Of a stretch of 64,000 nucleotides of DNA, positions 28,914-38,475 are shown piece after piece. The DNA comes from Gilliamella sp. wkB108 (GTDB lineage Bacteria > Pseudomonadota > Gammaproteobacteria > Enterobacterales > Orbaceae): assembly GCF_001690195.1 (NCBI RefSeq), contig NZ_LZGM01000085.1, positions 1-64,000 on the forward strand, read 5' to 3'. The notes under the pieces are model-generated. The model was not told where the DNA came from, ran no database searches, and saw only the letters and a list, made by a program, of their open reading frames with translations. The position numbers and the translations under genes were made by a program. Positions within the stretch are counted from its first letter, which is position 1. The number at the start of each line of letters is the position of its first letter.

Positions 28914-30587
28914 ATGTGTTCGATTTTAGGTATTCTTGATATTAAATCAGATCCAGAACAATTACGAACCAAAGCATTAGAATTATCAAGTCTTATGCGT
29001 CATCGTGGTCCTGACTGGTCTGGTATTTTTGCCTCTGATAAAGCTATTCTTGCTCATGAACGTCTTTCTATTGTAGATGTTAATACTGGCGCTCAACCTC
29101 TTTATAATAAAGATAAAACCCTAGTTTTAGCGGTAAATGGCGAAATATATAATCATCAAGAACTCCGAAATCAGTACAAAGATCGTTATGAATTTCAAAC
29201 TGGTTCTGACTGTGAAGTCATTTTAGCACTTTACCAAGAAAAAGGGATCCACTGTCTTGATGAATTACAAGGCATGTTTGCTTTTATTCTGTATGATATC
29301 AACAAAGGTAGCTATTTTATTGGTCGTGATCATATTGGTATTATTCCAATGTACACAGGCTACGATGAAAATGGTACATTTTATGTTGCCTCTGAAATGA
29401 AAGCTTTAGTTCCAGTTTGTAAAACCATTGCAGCCTTCCCGCCGGGAAGTTATCTATCTAGTACTGAAGGTGAAATAAAATCCTATTATAAGCGAGACTG
29501 GATGGACTATGATAATGTCAAAGATAATAAAACTGATATTAATGCTTTACGTATTGCATTAGAAGAATCAGTAAAAAGCCATCTAATGTCAGATGTTCCT
29601 TATGGTGTTTTATTATCAGGCGGATTAGACTCTTCAGTTATTTCTGCTATCACTAAAAAGTTCTCTGCTCGTCGTGTTGAAGATCAAGAAAAATCTGAAG
29701 CATGGTGGCCTCAGTTACACTCTTTTGCAGTTGGACTTAAAGGCGCACCTGATCTTAAAGCTGCACAAGCGGTAGCCAATCATTTAGGTACTGTTCACCA
29801 CGAAATTAATTTTACGATTCAAGAAGGTATTGATGCAATTCGTGATGTGATCTACTTTATCGAAACTTATGATGTAACGACTATTCGCGCTTCCACACCA
29901 ATGTATCTTATGGCTAGAAAGATTAAAGCTATGGGGATTAAAATGGTACTTTCAGGTGAGGGTGCTGATGAAGTGTTTGGTGGTTATCTTTATTTCCATA
30001 AAGCGCCAAATGCGAAAGAATTTCACGAAGAAACAGTGCGTAAATTAGCCGCACTTCATATGTATGACTGTGCGCGAGCTAATAAAGCGATGGCTGCTTG
30101 GGGCGTAGAAGCTAGAGTTCCTTTCCTTGATAAGAAATTCTTAGATGTGGCAATGCGTATTAATCCAAAAGATAAAATGTGTGGTAGCAATGGCAAAATG
30201 GAAAAATATATTGTCCGTGAAGCTTTTGAATCTTATCTACCAGCATCGGTTGTTTGGCGTCAAAAAGAGCAATTTTCTGACGGGGTCGGTTACAGTTGGA
30301 TTGATACCTTAAAAGAGATTGCCAATAGCAAAATTACCGATCAACAATTGGAAAACGCAAAATACCGCTTCCCTTACAATACGCCAGCTAGCAAAGAAGC
30401 TTATATGTATCGTGAAATTTTTGATGAATTATTCCCACTTGAAAGTGCCGCTCAAAGTGTACCGGGTGGTCCTACTGTTGCTTGTTCAACCGCTAAAGCA
30501 ATCGAATGGGACGAATCATTTAAAAATCTTAATGATCCATCAGGTCGAGCGGCAGTCGGCGTACATAATGATGCATATAAAAAATAA
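28914..30587 (+). CDS. asnB: Asparagine synthetase B (glutamine-hydrolysing)
   Basis: AsnB makes asparagine from aspartate, glutamine and ATP. It has 557 residues (E. coli 554). The class II glutaminase nucleophile is Cys2 after Met removal (MCSILGI), with RHRGPDWSG and NGEIYNHQEL in the N-terminal domain (1-190). The synthetase domain carries the PPi loop LLSGGLDSSVIS (about residues 235-246) and the SGEGADEVFGGY segment. The start ATG has GGAGAAAATCA upstream. It is monocistronic, with a terminator 30 bp downstream. Confidence 0.96.
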   Translation: MCSILGILDIKSDPEQLRTKALELSSLMRHRGPDWSGIFASDKAILAHERLSIVDVNTGAQPLYNKDKTLVLAVNGEIYNHQELRNQYKDRYEFQTGSDCEVILALYQEKGIHCLDELQGMFAFILYDINKGSYFIGRDHIGIIPMYTGYDENGTFYVASEMKALVPVCKTIAAFPPGSYLSSTEGEIKSYYKRDWMDYDNVKDNKTDINALRIALEESVKSHLMSDVPYGVLLSGGLDSSVISAITKKFSARRVEDQEKSEAWWPQLHSFAVGLKGAPDLKAAQAVANHLGTVHHEINFTIQEGIDAIRDVIYFIETYDVTTIRASTPMYLMARKIKAMGIKMVLSGEGADEVFGGYLYFHKAPNAKEFHEETVRKLAALHMYDCARANKAMAAWGVEARVPFLDKKFLDVAMRINPKDKMCGSNGKMEKYIVREAFESYLPASVVWRQKEQFSDGVGYSWIDTLKEIANSKITDQQLENAKYRFPYNTPASKEAYMYREIFDELFPLESAAQSVPGGPTVACSTAKAIEWDESFKNLNDPSGRAAVGVHNDAYKK

Positions 30588-30618
30588 GCTATTTTCAACT
30601 TTATAAATAGTTAAATAT

Positions 30619-30646
30619 AAAAAACGGGGTGTTATCCCCGTTTTTT
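30619..30646. terminator. Bidirectional rho-independent terminator
   Basis: Stem AAAACGGGG and CCCCGTTTT with a 6-base loop is flanked by an A-run and a T-run. It serves the convergent asnB and satP genes. Confidence 0.9.
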
Positions 30647-30678
30647 ATGTCTACAAAAAAATTTTTTAGAGTTTTATA

Positions 30679-31257
30679 TTAATGTGTAGAGCCTTTAGGG
30701 GCGCCAATAGGTAATATAGTGCGACCATATTGTTCATTAATCACTTCAGCCATAGCAAGATAAATAGCACTTGCTCCACAAATAATCCCTTCAAAACCAG
30801 CGATATGAATAATGTCATGGTTACCTGAGATATTACCCATAGCTAATAAAGCAAATAGTATAGTTAAACTAGCAAAGACAAATTGCAATGCACGATTTGC
30901 TTTTAATGTACCAATAAACATAAATGCCGTGAAAATTCCCCATAAGGCAAGGAAAATTCCAACAAATGTTGCATCAGTTGATGCGGTTACTGGTGAAGTA
31001 GGTAAATACCAAATTCCAACAAGAGCAATCCAGAAAAAACCGTAGGAAGTAAATGCTGTTGTACCAAAAGTATTACCTTTTTTAAACTCTAAAATACCGG
31101 CAATCACTTGTGCAAGACCACCATAAAAAATACCCATTGATACAATTGCCGTCATGACGGGAAAAAATCCTGCATTATGAATATTTAATAAAATTGTTGT
31201 CATTCCAAATCCCATCAAACCAAGAGGGCCAGGATTTGCCAGTTTTGTTTGTTCCAT
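30679..31257 (-). CDS. satP: Acetate/succinate transporter SatP (YaaH family)
   Basis: This is a 192-residue protein with six transmembrane helices, of the acetate uptake transporter family. The N-terminal signature NPGPLGLMGFGMTT (residues 8-21) corresponds to the family NPAPLGL motif, and GGLAQVIAGILEFKKGNTFGTTAF is also characteristic. E. coli SatP (YaaH, 188 residues) is an acetate- and succinate-proton symporter. In E. coli it is also found near dnaK-dnaJ, which matches the divergent dnaK here. Confidence 0.93.
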   Translation of the reverse strand: MEQTKLANPGPLGLMGFGMTTILLNIHNAGFFPVMTAIVSMGIFYGGLAQVIAGILEFKKGNTFGTTAFTSYGFFWIALVGIWYLPTSPVTASTDATFVGIFLALWGIFTAFMFIGTLKANRALQFVFASLTILFALLAMGNISGNHDIIHIAGFEGIICGASAIYLAMAEVINEQYGRTILPIGAPKGSTH

Positions 31258-31358
31258 AAAGATCCTATAAATTAAAATTTATAATAAAAAAAAGAGCGGC
31301 AATGATAAGTGCAGAACTCCTATCAATCAAGATCTATAAAAAAATTATTTTTCGCCCC

Positions 31359-31387
31359 CTTGATATTACCAATAATGTTCCCATTTA
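31359..31387 (+). promoter_or_regulatory. Sigma-32 heat-shock promoter of dnaK
   Basis: CTTGATA (31359-31365) and TCCCATTTA (31379-31387), spaced by 13 bp, closely match the heat-shock consensus CTTGAAA and CCCCATNTA. They lie about 100 bp upstream of dnaK, as in related bacteria. Confidence 0.8.
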
Positions 31388-31489
31388 TGTGAAAACAAAA
31401 ACATTTCTTTGTGAAAATTAAAGGGTTGAAAATAGCGATTTAATACCTATATACAAAGAATAAAATACAGAATTCGAGGAGAAAAGATT

Positions 31490-33406
31490 ATGGGTAAAAT
31501 TATTGGTATTGATTTAGGTACAACTAATTCATGTGTTGCGGTCATGGATAATGGTCAAGCAAAAGTATTAGAAAATGCAGAAGGTGATCGTACTACACCA
31601 TCGATTATAGCTTACACACAAGATGGTGAAATCTTAGTTGGTCAACCAGCAAAACGTCAAGCAGTAACAAATCCACAAAATACACTATTTGCTATTAAAC
31701 GTTTAATCGGTCGTCGTTATGAAGATGCTGAAGTTCAACGCGATGTTGGTATTATGCCATACAAAATTGTAAAAGCTGATAATGGCGATGCATGGGTTGA
31801 TGTAAAAGGTCAGAAAATTGCACCACCACAAATCTCTGCTGAAGTATTAAAGAAAATGAAAAAAACTGCAGAAGATTATCTTGGTGAACCAGTCACAGAA
31901 GCTGTTATTACTGTACCTGCTTATTTTAACGATGCTCAACGTCAAGCAACTAAAGATGCTGGTCGTATCGCAGGTCTTGATGTTAAACGTATTATTAACG
32001 AACCAACAGCAGCAGCACTTGCTTATGGTTTAGACAAAGATGTGGGTAACCGCACTATAGCTGTATACGACCTTGGTGGTGGTACATTTGATATCTCAAT
32101 TATCGAAATTGATGATGTTGATGGTGAAAAAACATTCGAAGTATTAGCAACTAACGGTGATACTCACTTAGGTGGTGAAGATTTTGACTCACGCTTGATT
32201 AATTATTTAGTTGATGAATTTAAACGTGAACAAGGTTTTGATTTGAAAAATGATCCACTTGCAATGCAACGTTTGAAAGAAGCTGCTGAAAAAGCAAAAA
32301 TCGAATTATCATCAGCTCAACAAACTGATATTAACTTGCCATATATCACAGCTGATGCAACAGGACCAAAACACTTAAATATTAAAGTAACACGTGCAAA
32401 ACTTGAATCTTTAGTTGAAGATTTAGTAAAACGTTCAATGGATCCAGTTAAAACTGCATTACAAGATGCTGGTCTTTCTGTATCAGACATCAAAGATGTT
32501 ATTTTGGTTGGTGGTCAAACACGTATGCCAATGGTACAAAAAGCAGTTGCAGACTTCTTTGGTAAAGAACCACGTAAAGATGTAAACCCAGATGAAGCGG
32601 TGGCAGTTGGTGCTGCGGTACAAGGTGGGGTACTTGGTGGTGATGTTAAAGATGTATTATTACTTGATGTAACACCATTATCTTTAGGTATTGAGACTAT
32701 GGGTGGTGTAATGACTACCTTAATTGAGAAAAACACAACTATTCCAACTAAACATAGTCAAGTGTTCTCAACAGCAGAAGATAATCAATCTGCGGTAACT
32801 ATCCATGTGTTACAAGGCGAACGTAAACGTGCTAGTGATAATAAATCATTAGGTCAATTCAATTTAGACGGTATTCAAGCGGCACCACGTGGTATGCCAC
32901 AAATTGAAGTAACTTTTGATATTGATGCTGACGGTATTTTACATGTATCAGCTAAAGATAAAAATACAGGACGTGAGCAAAATATTACCATTAAAGCTTC
33001 TTCTGGATTAAGTGAAGAAGAAATCCAAAAAATGGTACATGATGCAGAAGCAAATGCTGATGCTGACCGTAAATTTGAAGAGTTAGCTCAAATTCGTAAC
33101 CAAGCAGATCATCTTGTTCACACAACACGTAAACAAGTAACAGATGCAGGAGATAAATTATCATCTGATGATAAGAAAGCTATTGAAGATGCAGTCAGTG
33201 CTTTAGAAGTCGCGGCTCGTGGTGAAGATAAAGCTGAAATTGAAGCAAAAATTAATGCGTTAATGGAAGCTTCTAAGAAATTACTTGAATTAGTACAACA
33301 ACAAGCTCAAGCAGATCAAACTGCTGGTCAATCAAGTGATAATTCTGCAGCGCAAGATGATGTTGTTGATGCTGACTTCAAAGAAGTTGATGATGATAAA
33401 AAATAA
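31490..33406 (+). CDS. dnaK: Molecular chaperone DnaK (Hsp70)
   Basis: DnaK is an ATP-dependent chaperone. It has 638 residues, the same length as E. coli DnaK. Nucleotide-binding signatures are [10 protein letters not shown] (residues 4-13), [11 protein letters not shown] (about 194-204) and [14 protein letters not shown] (about 340-353). The linker [16 protein letters not shown] is followed by the substrate-binding domain and a lid, ending in [12 protein letters not shown], close to the E. coli EVKDKK tail. A GAGGAG ribosome-binding site precedes the ATG. The codon use appears strongly biased, as expected for an abundant protein. It forms an operon with dnaJ. Confidence 0.98.
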   Translation: MGKIIGIDLGTTNSCVAVMDNGQAKVLENAEGDRTTPSIIAYTQDGEILVGQPAKRQAVTNPQNTLFAIKRLIGRRYEDAEVQRDVGIMPYKIVKADNGDAWVDVKGQKIAPPQISAEVLKKMKKTAEDYLGEPVTEAVITVPAYFNDAQRQATKDAGRIAGLDVKRIINEPTAAALAYGLDKDVGNRTIAVYDLGGGTFDISIIEIDDVDGEKTFEVLATNGDTHLGGEDFDSRLINYLVDEFKREQGFDLKNDPLAMQRLKEAAEKAKIELSSAQQTDINLPYITADATGPKHLNIKVTRAKLESLVEDLVKRSMDPVKTALQDAGLSVSDIKDVILVGGQTRMPMVQKAVADFFGKEPRKDVNPDEAVAVGAAVQGGVLGGDVKDVLLLDVTPLSLGIETMGGVMTTLIEKNTTIPTKHSQVFSTAEDNQSAVTIHVLQGERKRASDNKSLGQFNLDGIQAAPRGMPQIEVTFDIDADGILHVSAKDKNTGREQNITIKASSGLSEEEIQKMVHDAEANADADRKFEELAQIRNQADHLVHTTRKQVTDAGDKLSSDDKKAIEDAVSALEVAARGEDKAEIEAKINALMEASKKLLELVQQQAQADQTAGQSSDNSAAQDDVVDADFKEVDDDKK

Positions 33407-33465
33407 ACGCTAACTGCTATGTTTTTTAATGAGTTATTTCAACAAGTTTTAAACATGTAAGACAT

Positions 33466-33499
33466 TAAACGGGCGCGAGGTAACTCAAGCCCGTTTAGT
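33466..33499. other. dnaK-dnaJ intercistronic hairpin
   Basis: TAAACGGGC pairs with GCCCGTTTA around a 16-base loop, between dnaK and dnaJ. Weak T-richness follows (TAGTTGTTTAGG), so it may attenuate dnaJ relative to dnaK. Confidence 0.55.
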
Positions 33500-33530
33500 T
33501 GTTTAGGAACTATAAGAATAAAGGTTAATT

Positions 33531-34664
33531 ATGGCGAAGAAAGATTATTATGAAATATTAGGCGTAAGTAAAAGTGCCACTGAGAGTGAGATTAAAAAAG
33601 CCTATAAACGCCTAGCCATGAAATATCATCCCGATAAAAATCAGGATAATAAAGCTGAAGCTGAAGCTAAATTTAAAGAAGTCAAAGAAGCTTATGAAGT
33701 CTTAACTGATGAACAAAAGAAAGCAGCTTATGACCAATATGGACATGCTGCTTTTGAACAAGGTTTCGGTGCAGGAGCCGGAGCTGGCGGATTTGGTGGA
33801 TTTGGCGGTGGTTCTGCTTTTGATGATATCTTTAGTGACTTTTTTGGTGGTGGTCGTGGACGTGGTGGGCAAGCTGCATCAAGGGGAGCCGATTTACAAT
33901 ACAACATCACATTGACATTAGAAGAAGCTGCTGCTGGTGTTAAAAAAGAGATAAGGGTACCAACGTGGGTCACTTGTGACACTTGTCATGGACAAGGCAC
34001 CGAGAAATCCTCTGATGTAGTGACTTGTGAAACCTGTCATGGTGCTGGTGTGGTACAAATGCGCCAAGGATTTTTTGCTGTACAGCAAGAGTGTCCAACT
34101 TGTCATGGACGGGGTAAGGTTGTTAAAAATCCTTGTAAAAAATGTCATGGTGAAGGACGAATACAAAAAACTAAAACGCTATCAGTTACCATTCCTGCAG
34201 GTGTTGATACTGGTAATCGTATTCGACTTTCTGGAGAAGGTGAGGCAGGCTTGAATGGTGCGCCTGCAGGCGATTTATATGTTCAAGTGCAAGTTAAACC
34301 ACATGCAATTTTTGAACGTGATGGTTCAAATCTTCATTGTGAAATTCCAATTAATATTGCATTAGCATCATTAGGTGGTGAAGTTGAAGTACCAACGCTA
34401 AATGGTAAAGTAAGTTTGACTATACCAAGTGAGACTCAAACTGGAAAAATGTTCCGTTTGCGTGGTAAAGGCGTTAAATCATTACGAGGTAGTACTATGG
34501 GTGATCTTTATTGTCACGTGGTAGTCGAAACACCAGTTAATTTAACCAGTAAACAAAAAGATCTACTTAAAGAGTTAGGTGAAAGTTTTAAAGCTGATAA
34601 AAGTGCTAAACATAGCCCAAAAGAAAAAAGCTTTTTTGATAAAGTGAAAAAGTTTTTTGGGTAA
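33531..34664 (+). CDS. dnaJ: Molecular co-chaperone DnaJ (Hsp40)
   Basis: DnaJ delivers substrates to DnaK and stimulates its ATPase. It has 377 residues (E. coli 376). The J domain contains the HPD tripeptide ([10 protein letters not shown], about residues 32-41). The Gly/Phe region runs about 75-115. Four zinc-finger repeats are intact: [24 protein letters not shown] and CKKCHGEG. The C-terminal substrate domain follows. It is 124 bp downstream of dnaK. Confidence 0.97.
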   Translation: MAKKDYYEILGVSKSATESEIKKAYKRLAMKYHPDKNQDNKAEAEAKFKEVKEAYEVLTDEQKKAAYDQYGHAAFEQGFGAGAGAGGFGGFGGGSAFDDIFSDFFGGGRGRGGQAASRGADLQYNITLTLEEAAAGVKKEIRVPTWVTCDTCHGQGTEKSSDVVTCETCHGAGVVQMRQGFFAVQQECPTCHGRGKVVKNPCKKCHGEGRIQKTKTLSVTIPAGVDTGNRIRLSGEGEAGLNGAPAGDLYVQVQVKPHAIFERDGSNLHCEIPINIALASLGGEVEVPTLNGKVSLTIPSETQTGKMFRLRGKGVKSLRGSTMGDLYCHVVVETPVNLTSKQKDLLKELGESFKADKSAKHSPKEKSFFDKVKKFFG

Positions 34665-34687
34665 CATTAATTATTAATATAGTGAAT

Positions 34688-34719
34688 GCGAGGTTAGGTG
34701 ACTGGCCTCGCTTTTTTTT
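34688..34719 (+). terminator. Rho-independent terminator of dnaK-dnaJ
   Basis: GCGAGG pairs with CCTCGC around a 12-base loop, followed directly by eight T residues. It is located 24 bp after the dnaJ stop. Confidence 0.88.
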
Positions 34720-34797
34720 GATAAAAATATAGTTAATGACCAATTGATTTGCAAAAGAAATGATTAGCAGAATAAGATAATTTGTTTAGTATCTTGA

Positions 34798-34947
34798 CTC
34801 AAAACTGGAAAAAAATTATTGGAAGAAATCCTTAAGCAACATAGTCTTTGGATTAAGATGATAACTAAAAGTTTATCAAATGAAGATATCTCTATATTTA
34901 AAAGAATGCTGCAACAAAATCATAATAATGTGTCTAAAAAAAACTGA
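34798..34947 (+). pseudogene. Possible MarR-family regulator remnant (C-terminal)
   Basis: Frame 34798-34947 reads LKTGKKLLEEILKQHSLWIK then MITKSLSNEDISIFKRMLQQ and ends NHNNVSKKN at a TGA. The pattern (GKKLLEEILKQH, LSNEDISIFKRML) resembles the C-terminal helices of MarR-family regulators. Just upstream, in another frame, TTGACTCAAAAC could encode the usual LTQ-N lead-in, suggesting a frameshift. No start or helix-turn-helix is left. The assignment is tentative. Confidence 0.4.
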
Positions 34948-35305
34948 AATGAAAATAATTGATGAGGTCACCGAGATACAAAAATATGCTTAAGTAATTA
35001 CCTGACAATAGCTTAGATATGACGGATCATTCATTATTGGATATGTTAACTAAAAATTCATGGTACTAAAATAAATTATGGCATACAGGGGATAGATACT
35101 TCGCTCTTCAACTAGAGCAATAGATAACAAACCAACATACATACAATGCTATTTGTTAGTATTGAATACCAGGTTGATCTATGTGGATCACAATATTTAT
35201 AAAGTTGGGTTAAATAATCATCAAATATAACAATGTATCAATTATGGATAGATACTATTTTAGCCAAAAATAGCTATTTTATTACAGATTGTCTCTATTT
35301 TGATG

Positions 35306-35343
35306 ATAAAAAAAAGGATAACCTAATTTCTTAGGTTATCCTT
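35306..35343 (-). terminator. Rho-independent terminator of grcA
   Basis: A perfect 13-bp stem, AAGGATAACCTAA and TTAGGTTATCCTT, has a 4-base loop and is followed on the minus strand by a run of eight T residues. It lies 24 bp past the grcA stop. Confidence 0.92.
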
Positions 35344-35366
35344 ATTAAAGCTAATACTCAGTTCAA

Positions 35367-35750
35367 TTACATTTTAGTTGTAAATGTACGAGCAATAACG
35401 TCGCGTTGTTGTTCAGCAGTTAAAGAGTTAAAACGTACTGCATAACCTGAAACACGAATTGTTAATTGAGGATATTTTTCCGGATGTTGCACAGCATCTT
35501 CTAAGGTTTCACGACGAAGAACATTAACATTTAGATGTTGACCACCTTCAACTTTAATTGTTGGGGCAATATCTAAAGGTACTTCACGATATTCGAACTG
35601 ACCTAATTCAGCAGTTGGGACAATTTGATCTTCTTTATAAACTGATTTAGCAGCAACACAACGTGCTTCTTTTGTTGTATCATCTAATAACCAGAAAGAA
35701 TTTAAAAGTGCAGCATTGTTTGCTTTAGTAATTTGGATACCTGTAATCAT
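35367..35750 (-). CDS. grcA: Autonomous glycyl radical cofactor GrcA
   Basis: GrcA is a spare glycyl-radical domain that repairs oxygen-damaged pyruvate formate-lyase. It has 127 residues, the same as E. coli GrcA (YfiD). The glycyl radical site is RVSGYAV near the C-terminus. The preceding segment [30 protein letters not shown] matches the PflB C-terminus. It is a single gene, with an FNR box upstream, consistent with use in oxygen-limited growth. Confidence 0.96.
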   Translation of the reverse strand: MITGIQITKANNAALLNSFWLLDDTTKEARCVAAKSVYKEDQIVPTAELGQFEYREVPLDIAPTIKVEGGQHLNVNVLRRETLEDAVQHPEKYPQLTIRVSGYAVRFNSLTAEQQRDVIARTFTTKM

Positions 35751-35787
35751 TTTAAAACCCTCCTATGAGTTTTATTACGCTAACTTA

Positions 35788-35829
35788 TTTATAGCTAATA
35801 TAGCACTTTAAAAATTTGATTAAAGTCAA
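35788..35829 (-). promoter_or_regulatory. FNR-dependent promoter of grcA
   Basis: TTGATTAAAGTCAA (35816-35829) matches the FNR consensus TTGAT-N4-ATCAA at 9 of 10 positions. TATAAA on the minus strand (35788-35793) is a suitable -10 box. A start near 35781 would place the FNR box at -41.5, the class II activating position. Confidence 0.75.
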
Positions 35830-36030
35830 AAAAAGCTATTAATTTGATAAGTTATACCTTTGTTACATTTGGGTTTTATATTTGACAATATTACTAATCA
35901 ATTGATTTTTAAAATTAAATCATATGGTTCGGTAATTTAGGCTTATTTGCCAAACTATATTCCAACACGATTTTTTAATCATAAATAAAAAAATAACTGA
36001 ATATTGACTGTGAAATAGCCAATATTCAAC

Positions 36031-36594
36031 TTAATAAGTGATATAAATATGTTCGGCTTGAAAGCGCACCTCTTTTTTATCAAGTTGAAGCAATTCCGCT
36101 AGAGTAAACGCAAATTTAAAAGCGATACCAAGACCTTTACCGCTAAATAGATTTTCATCAAGCACCACATCTTGATCAACATACACACCATCATTAGCTA
36201 ATTTATACAAATCACCAGAGCAAACATATCTTCGACCATGAAGTAAATTATTTTTGCTTAATACCTTAACGGCAGCTGAGCAGATAGGGCAAATCCATTT
36301 TCCTGCTTTATCATGTAATTGAATAAAAGTGATGACATCAGGATTTTTACCAAGATTAATTGTGCCATCTGGCCCACCGGGAAGAATAATTGCATCATAG
36401 AGTGTGGTTTCTTTTTCTTTAAGTAATGCATGCGCTTTAATATCTATATTGTGATAACTGGTTACCACAATGTTATCTTGGCACGCTAATAGGTCAACAT
36501 TAATCTTCACACGACGTAATGCATTAAAAATAATGATAGCTTCTGCTTCTTCAAAACCTTCTGCAAGTAAAATGGCGACTTTAGGGTTATTCAT
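36031..36594 (-). CDS. DJ-1/PfpI family protein (YajL-like)
   Basis: This is a 187-residue protein of the DJ-1/ThiJ/PfpI superfamily. The conserved Glu of AEGFEEAE (about residue 15) and nucleophile-elbow Cys in PICSAAVKVL (about residue 102) are present, as in YajL and DJ-1, which have been described as chaperones or deglycases. E. coli YajL has 196 residues. The GGPDGTINLGKNPDV loop is typical. Substrate or role cannot be fixed from sequence. The gene is monocistronic on the minus strand. Confidence 0.82.
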   Translation of the reverse strand: MNNPKVAILLAEGFEEAEAIIIFNALRRVKINVDLLACQDNIVVTSYHNIDIKAHALLKEKETTLYDAIILPGGPDGTINLGKNPDVITFIQLHDKAGKWICPICSAAVKVLSKNNLLHGRRYVCSGDLYKLANDGVYVDQDVVLDENLFSGKGLGIAFKFAFTLAELLQLDKKEVRFQAEHIYITY

Positions 36595-36683
36595 ATAAAT
36601 AGTTCCTCTATTAAATAAAATTTGAATTATTGTTTCATAAATTTTTACGACTTTTTCAAAAAAAATAGGAGAAATAAAACATT

Positions 36684-36699
36684 TGTGATGAGAATCACA
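36684..36699. promoter_or_regulatory. CRP site upstream of the GPH transporter/GH105 operon
   Basis: TGTGATGAGAATCACA has both half-sites TGTGA and TCACA exactly as in the CRP consensus, with a 6-bp spacer. It is about 229 bp upstream of the first ATG of the operon and 90 bp upstream of the divergent DJ-1 gene. Catabolite control of the oligosaccharide operon is the likely role. Confidence 0.75.
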
Positions 36700-36912
36700 T
36701 CGACTTTTAAATTTTTGCCACTTTTATAAAAAGTTGGCATTCAATTTAAGGTGTAACTAGACCTCTCACCATAGACTATTTGTTGTATCTGGAATAAATA
36801 TTTGGTTTTTTGTTGAAAAATAAAACATCACTGTCTTTAGATACAAGATCGCATTTTACAGTTAATGACAATTTACCATTAAGGTGAATTGATTACACAA
36901 GCGGGTGTCAAA

Positions 36913-38433
36913 ATGAAAAATAGAGTGATAGGTTTAAAAAATTACTTAGCATATGGATCGGGTGATTTTTTAGGTGCGGGAACCACCGCACTAACAGCTG
37001 CGTGGTTGTTGTATTTTTATACCAATTTTTGTCATTTAACTCCCATTGAGGCAACTTTTATTTTTGCTGCTGCCAGAGTGGCAGATGCAGTTATAAGTCC
37101 ATTAATGGGATATTTAACCGATAATTTTGGACGAACTCGCTTAGGAAAACGGTTTGGACGACGTAAATTCTTTATTTTATTGGGGATCCCATTAATCTTT
37201 AGTTATAGTGTAATGTGGGCTCCAGGCATGAGCTATATCTATTATCTGTTGACCTATCTTTTCTTTGATATTGTTTATACTATGGTACTTGTACCATATG
37301 AAACCCTTGTTCCTGAAATGACGGATGATTTTAAACAAAAAACCAAATTCTCAGGTGCGCGTATTTCAATGGCTCAATTGTCAGCTATTTTAGCTGGTTT
37401 CTTACCGGGTATCTTACTCAGCTATTTTGGTAAAGATAATGCCATATCATTTTTCTATTCTAGCCTAGTTTTCTCTATTTTATGTTCTATTGCACTTTGT
37501 ATGGTGTACTTATTTACATGGGAAAGACCAAAAGAGTTGAAATCTAAAGAGGCATTACAAGCAGAAGAAGAGGCTGCGTCATTAACTTTCAAAGAGAGTT
37601 TTAAACACTTAATTATTGAGTTGTTATCTACCTTTAAAATAAAGATATTTCGACAACATTTGGGCATGTATTTAGGTGGATACATCGCGCAAGACGTCTT
37701 CAATGCAGTATTTACTTACTATGTTATTTTTGTATTACTACAAGAGCCAACGGTAGCCTCGATGTTAATTGGTACTATGTCTATAACGCAATTTATAGCT
37801 GTTTTATGTATGATGCCATTATGTATTAAATATGGCCCCGCCCCATCATATCGGGGAGTGGTAACTATTTTTGGTATCAGTTGTTTAGCTTATGGTATTG
37901 TTTGGTACTATAATTTAAGTCATATACACACACTATTAATTACAATTTCAGCTATCGCAGGATTGGGTCGCGGCGGTATTAACTATGTACCATGGAATAT
38001 CTATACCTATATTTCAGATGTGGATGAAATGATCACTGGCAAACGTCGTGAAGGTATTTTTGCAGGTGTGATGACGTTCACTCGTAAAGCATCTCAAGCT
38101 GGAGCAGTTATGTTAATCGGTGTATGTCTACAAATGTCAGGTTTTGTGAGTGGACAAACACAACAACCGCCTGAAGTATCACAAACCATTCTTTTCTTAT
38201 TAGTTTTTGGTACCGTTTTTGTGTTGACATTAGGGTTCCTTATTTCATTGAAATTTAAATTAAACCTAAAAACACATAGCGTATTGATTAATGAAATTAA
38301 AAATATGAAAGGTATTGGTACAAATCCTGATAAAAAAATTACTGATGAAGGAAAACCTATTGTAGAAATGCTTACTGGTATGCCGGTTGCCGAGCTCTGG
38401 GGTAATAATAATATAGGTTATAAGAAAAAATAA
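36913..38433 (+). CDS. GPH family (MelB-like) oligosaccharide:cation symporter
   Basis: This is a 506-residue membrane protein with about 12 transmembrane helices, of the glycoside-pentoside-hexuronide:cation symporter family. The N-terminal YGSGDFLGAGTTALTAAWLLYFYTNF and the loop TDNFGRTRLGKRFGRRKFFILLG are typical of GPH proteins. It is followed at 49 bp by a GH105 gene, matching RhiT-type rhamnogalacturonide transporters. The start is uncertain: ATG 36913 precedes MKNRVIGLKNYLAYG, the usual family N-terminus, while TTG 36889 adds eight residues without a well-spaced ribosome-binding site. The hydrophilic C-terminal tail is long (about 45 residues). Confidence 0.85.
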   Translation: MKNRVIGLKNYLAYGSGDFLGAGTTALTAAWLLYFYTNFCHLTPIEATFIFAAARVADAVISPLMGYLTDNFGRTRLGKRFGRRKFFILLGIPLIFSYSVMWAPGMSYIYYLLTYLFFDIVYTMVLVPYETLVPEMTDDFKQKTKFSGARISMAQLSAILAGFLPGILLSYFGKDNAISFFYSSLVFSILCSIALCMVYLFTWERPKELKSKEALQAEEEAASLTFKESFKHLIIELLSTFKIKIFRQHLGMYLGGYIAQDVFNAVFTYYVIFVLLQEPTVASMLIGTMSITQFIAVLCMMPLCIKYGPAPSYRGVVTIFGISCLAYGIVWYYNLSHIHTLLITISAIAGLGRGGINYVPWNIYTYISDVDEMITGKRREGIFAGVMTFTRKASQAGAVMLIGVCLQMSGFVSGQTQQPPEVSQTILFLLVFGTVFVLTLGFLISLKFKLNLKTHSVLINEIKNMKGIGTNPDKKITDEGKPIVEMLTGMPVAELWGNNNIGYKKK

Positions 38434-38475
38434 GTTTGAATCATATTGATGATATTAAAGTAAAATTAGAGGTAC

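Larger units (their letters stand above)
34720..35366. other. AT-rich intergenic region with a decayed gene fragment
   Basis: A MarR-like remnant occupies about 34798-34947. The rest (34948-35300) shows no open frame of interest and no repeats. The grcA terminator occupies the right end. Confidence 0.6.

Noticed and set aside
33728-33982. Pro-rich minus-strand frame in dnaJ
   Set aside because: It mirrors the Gly-rich region of DnaJ; a reverse-complement artefact.
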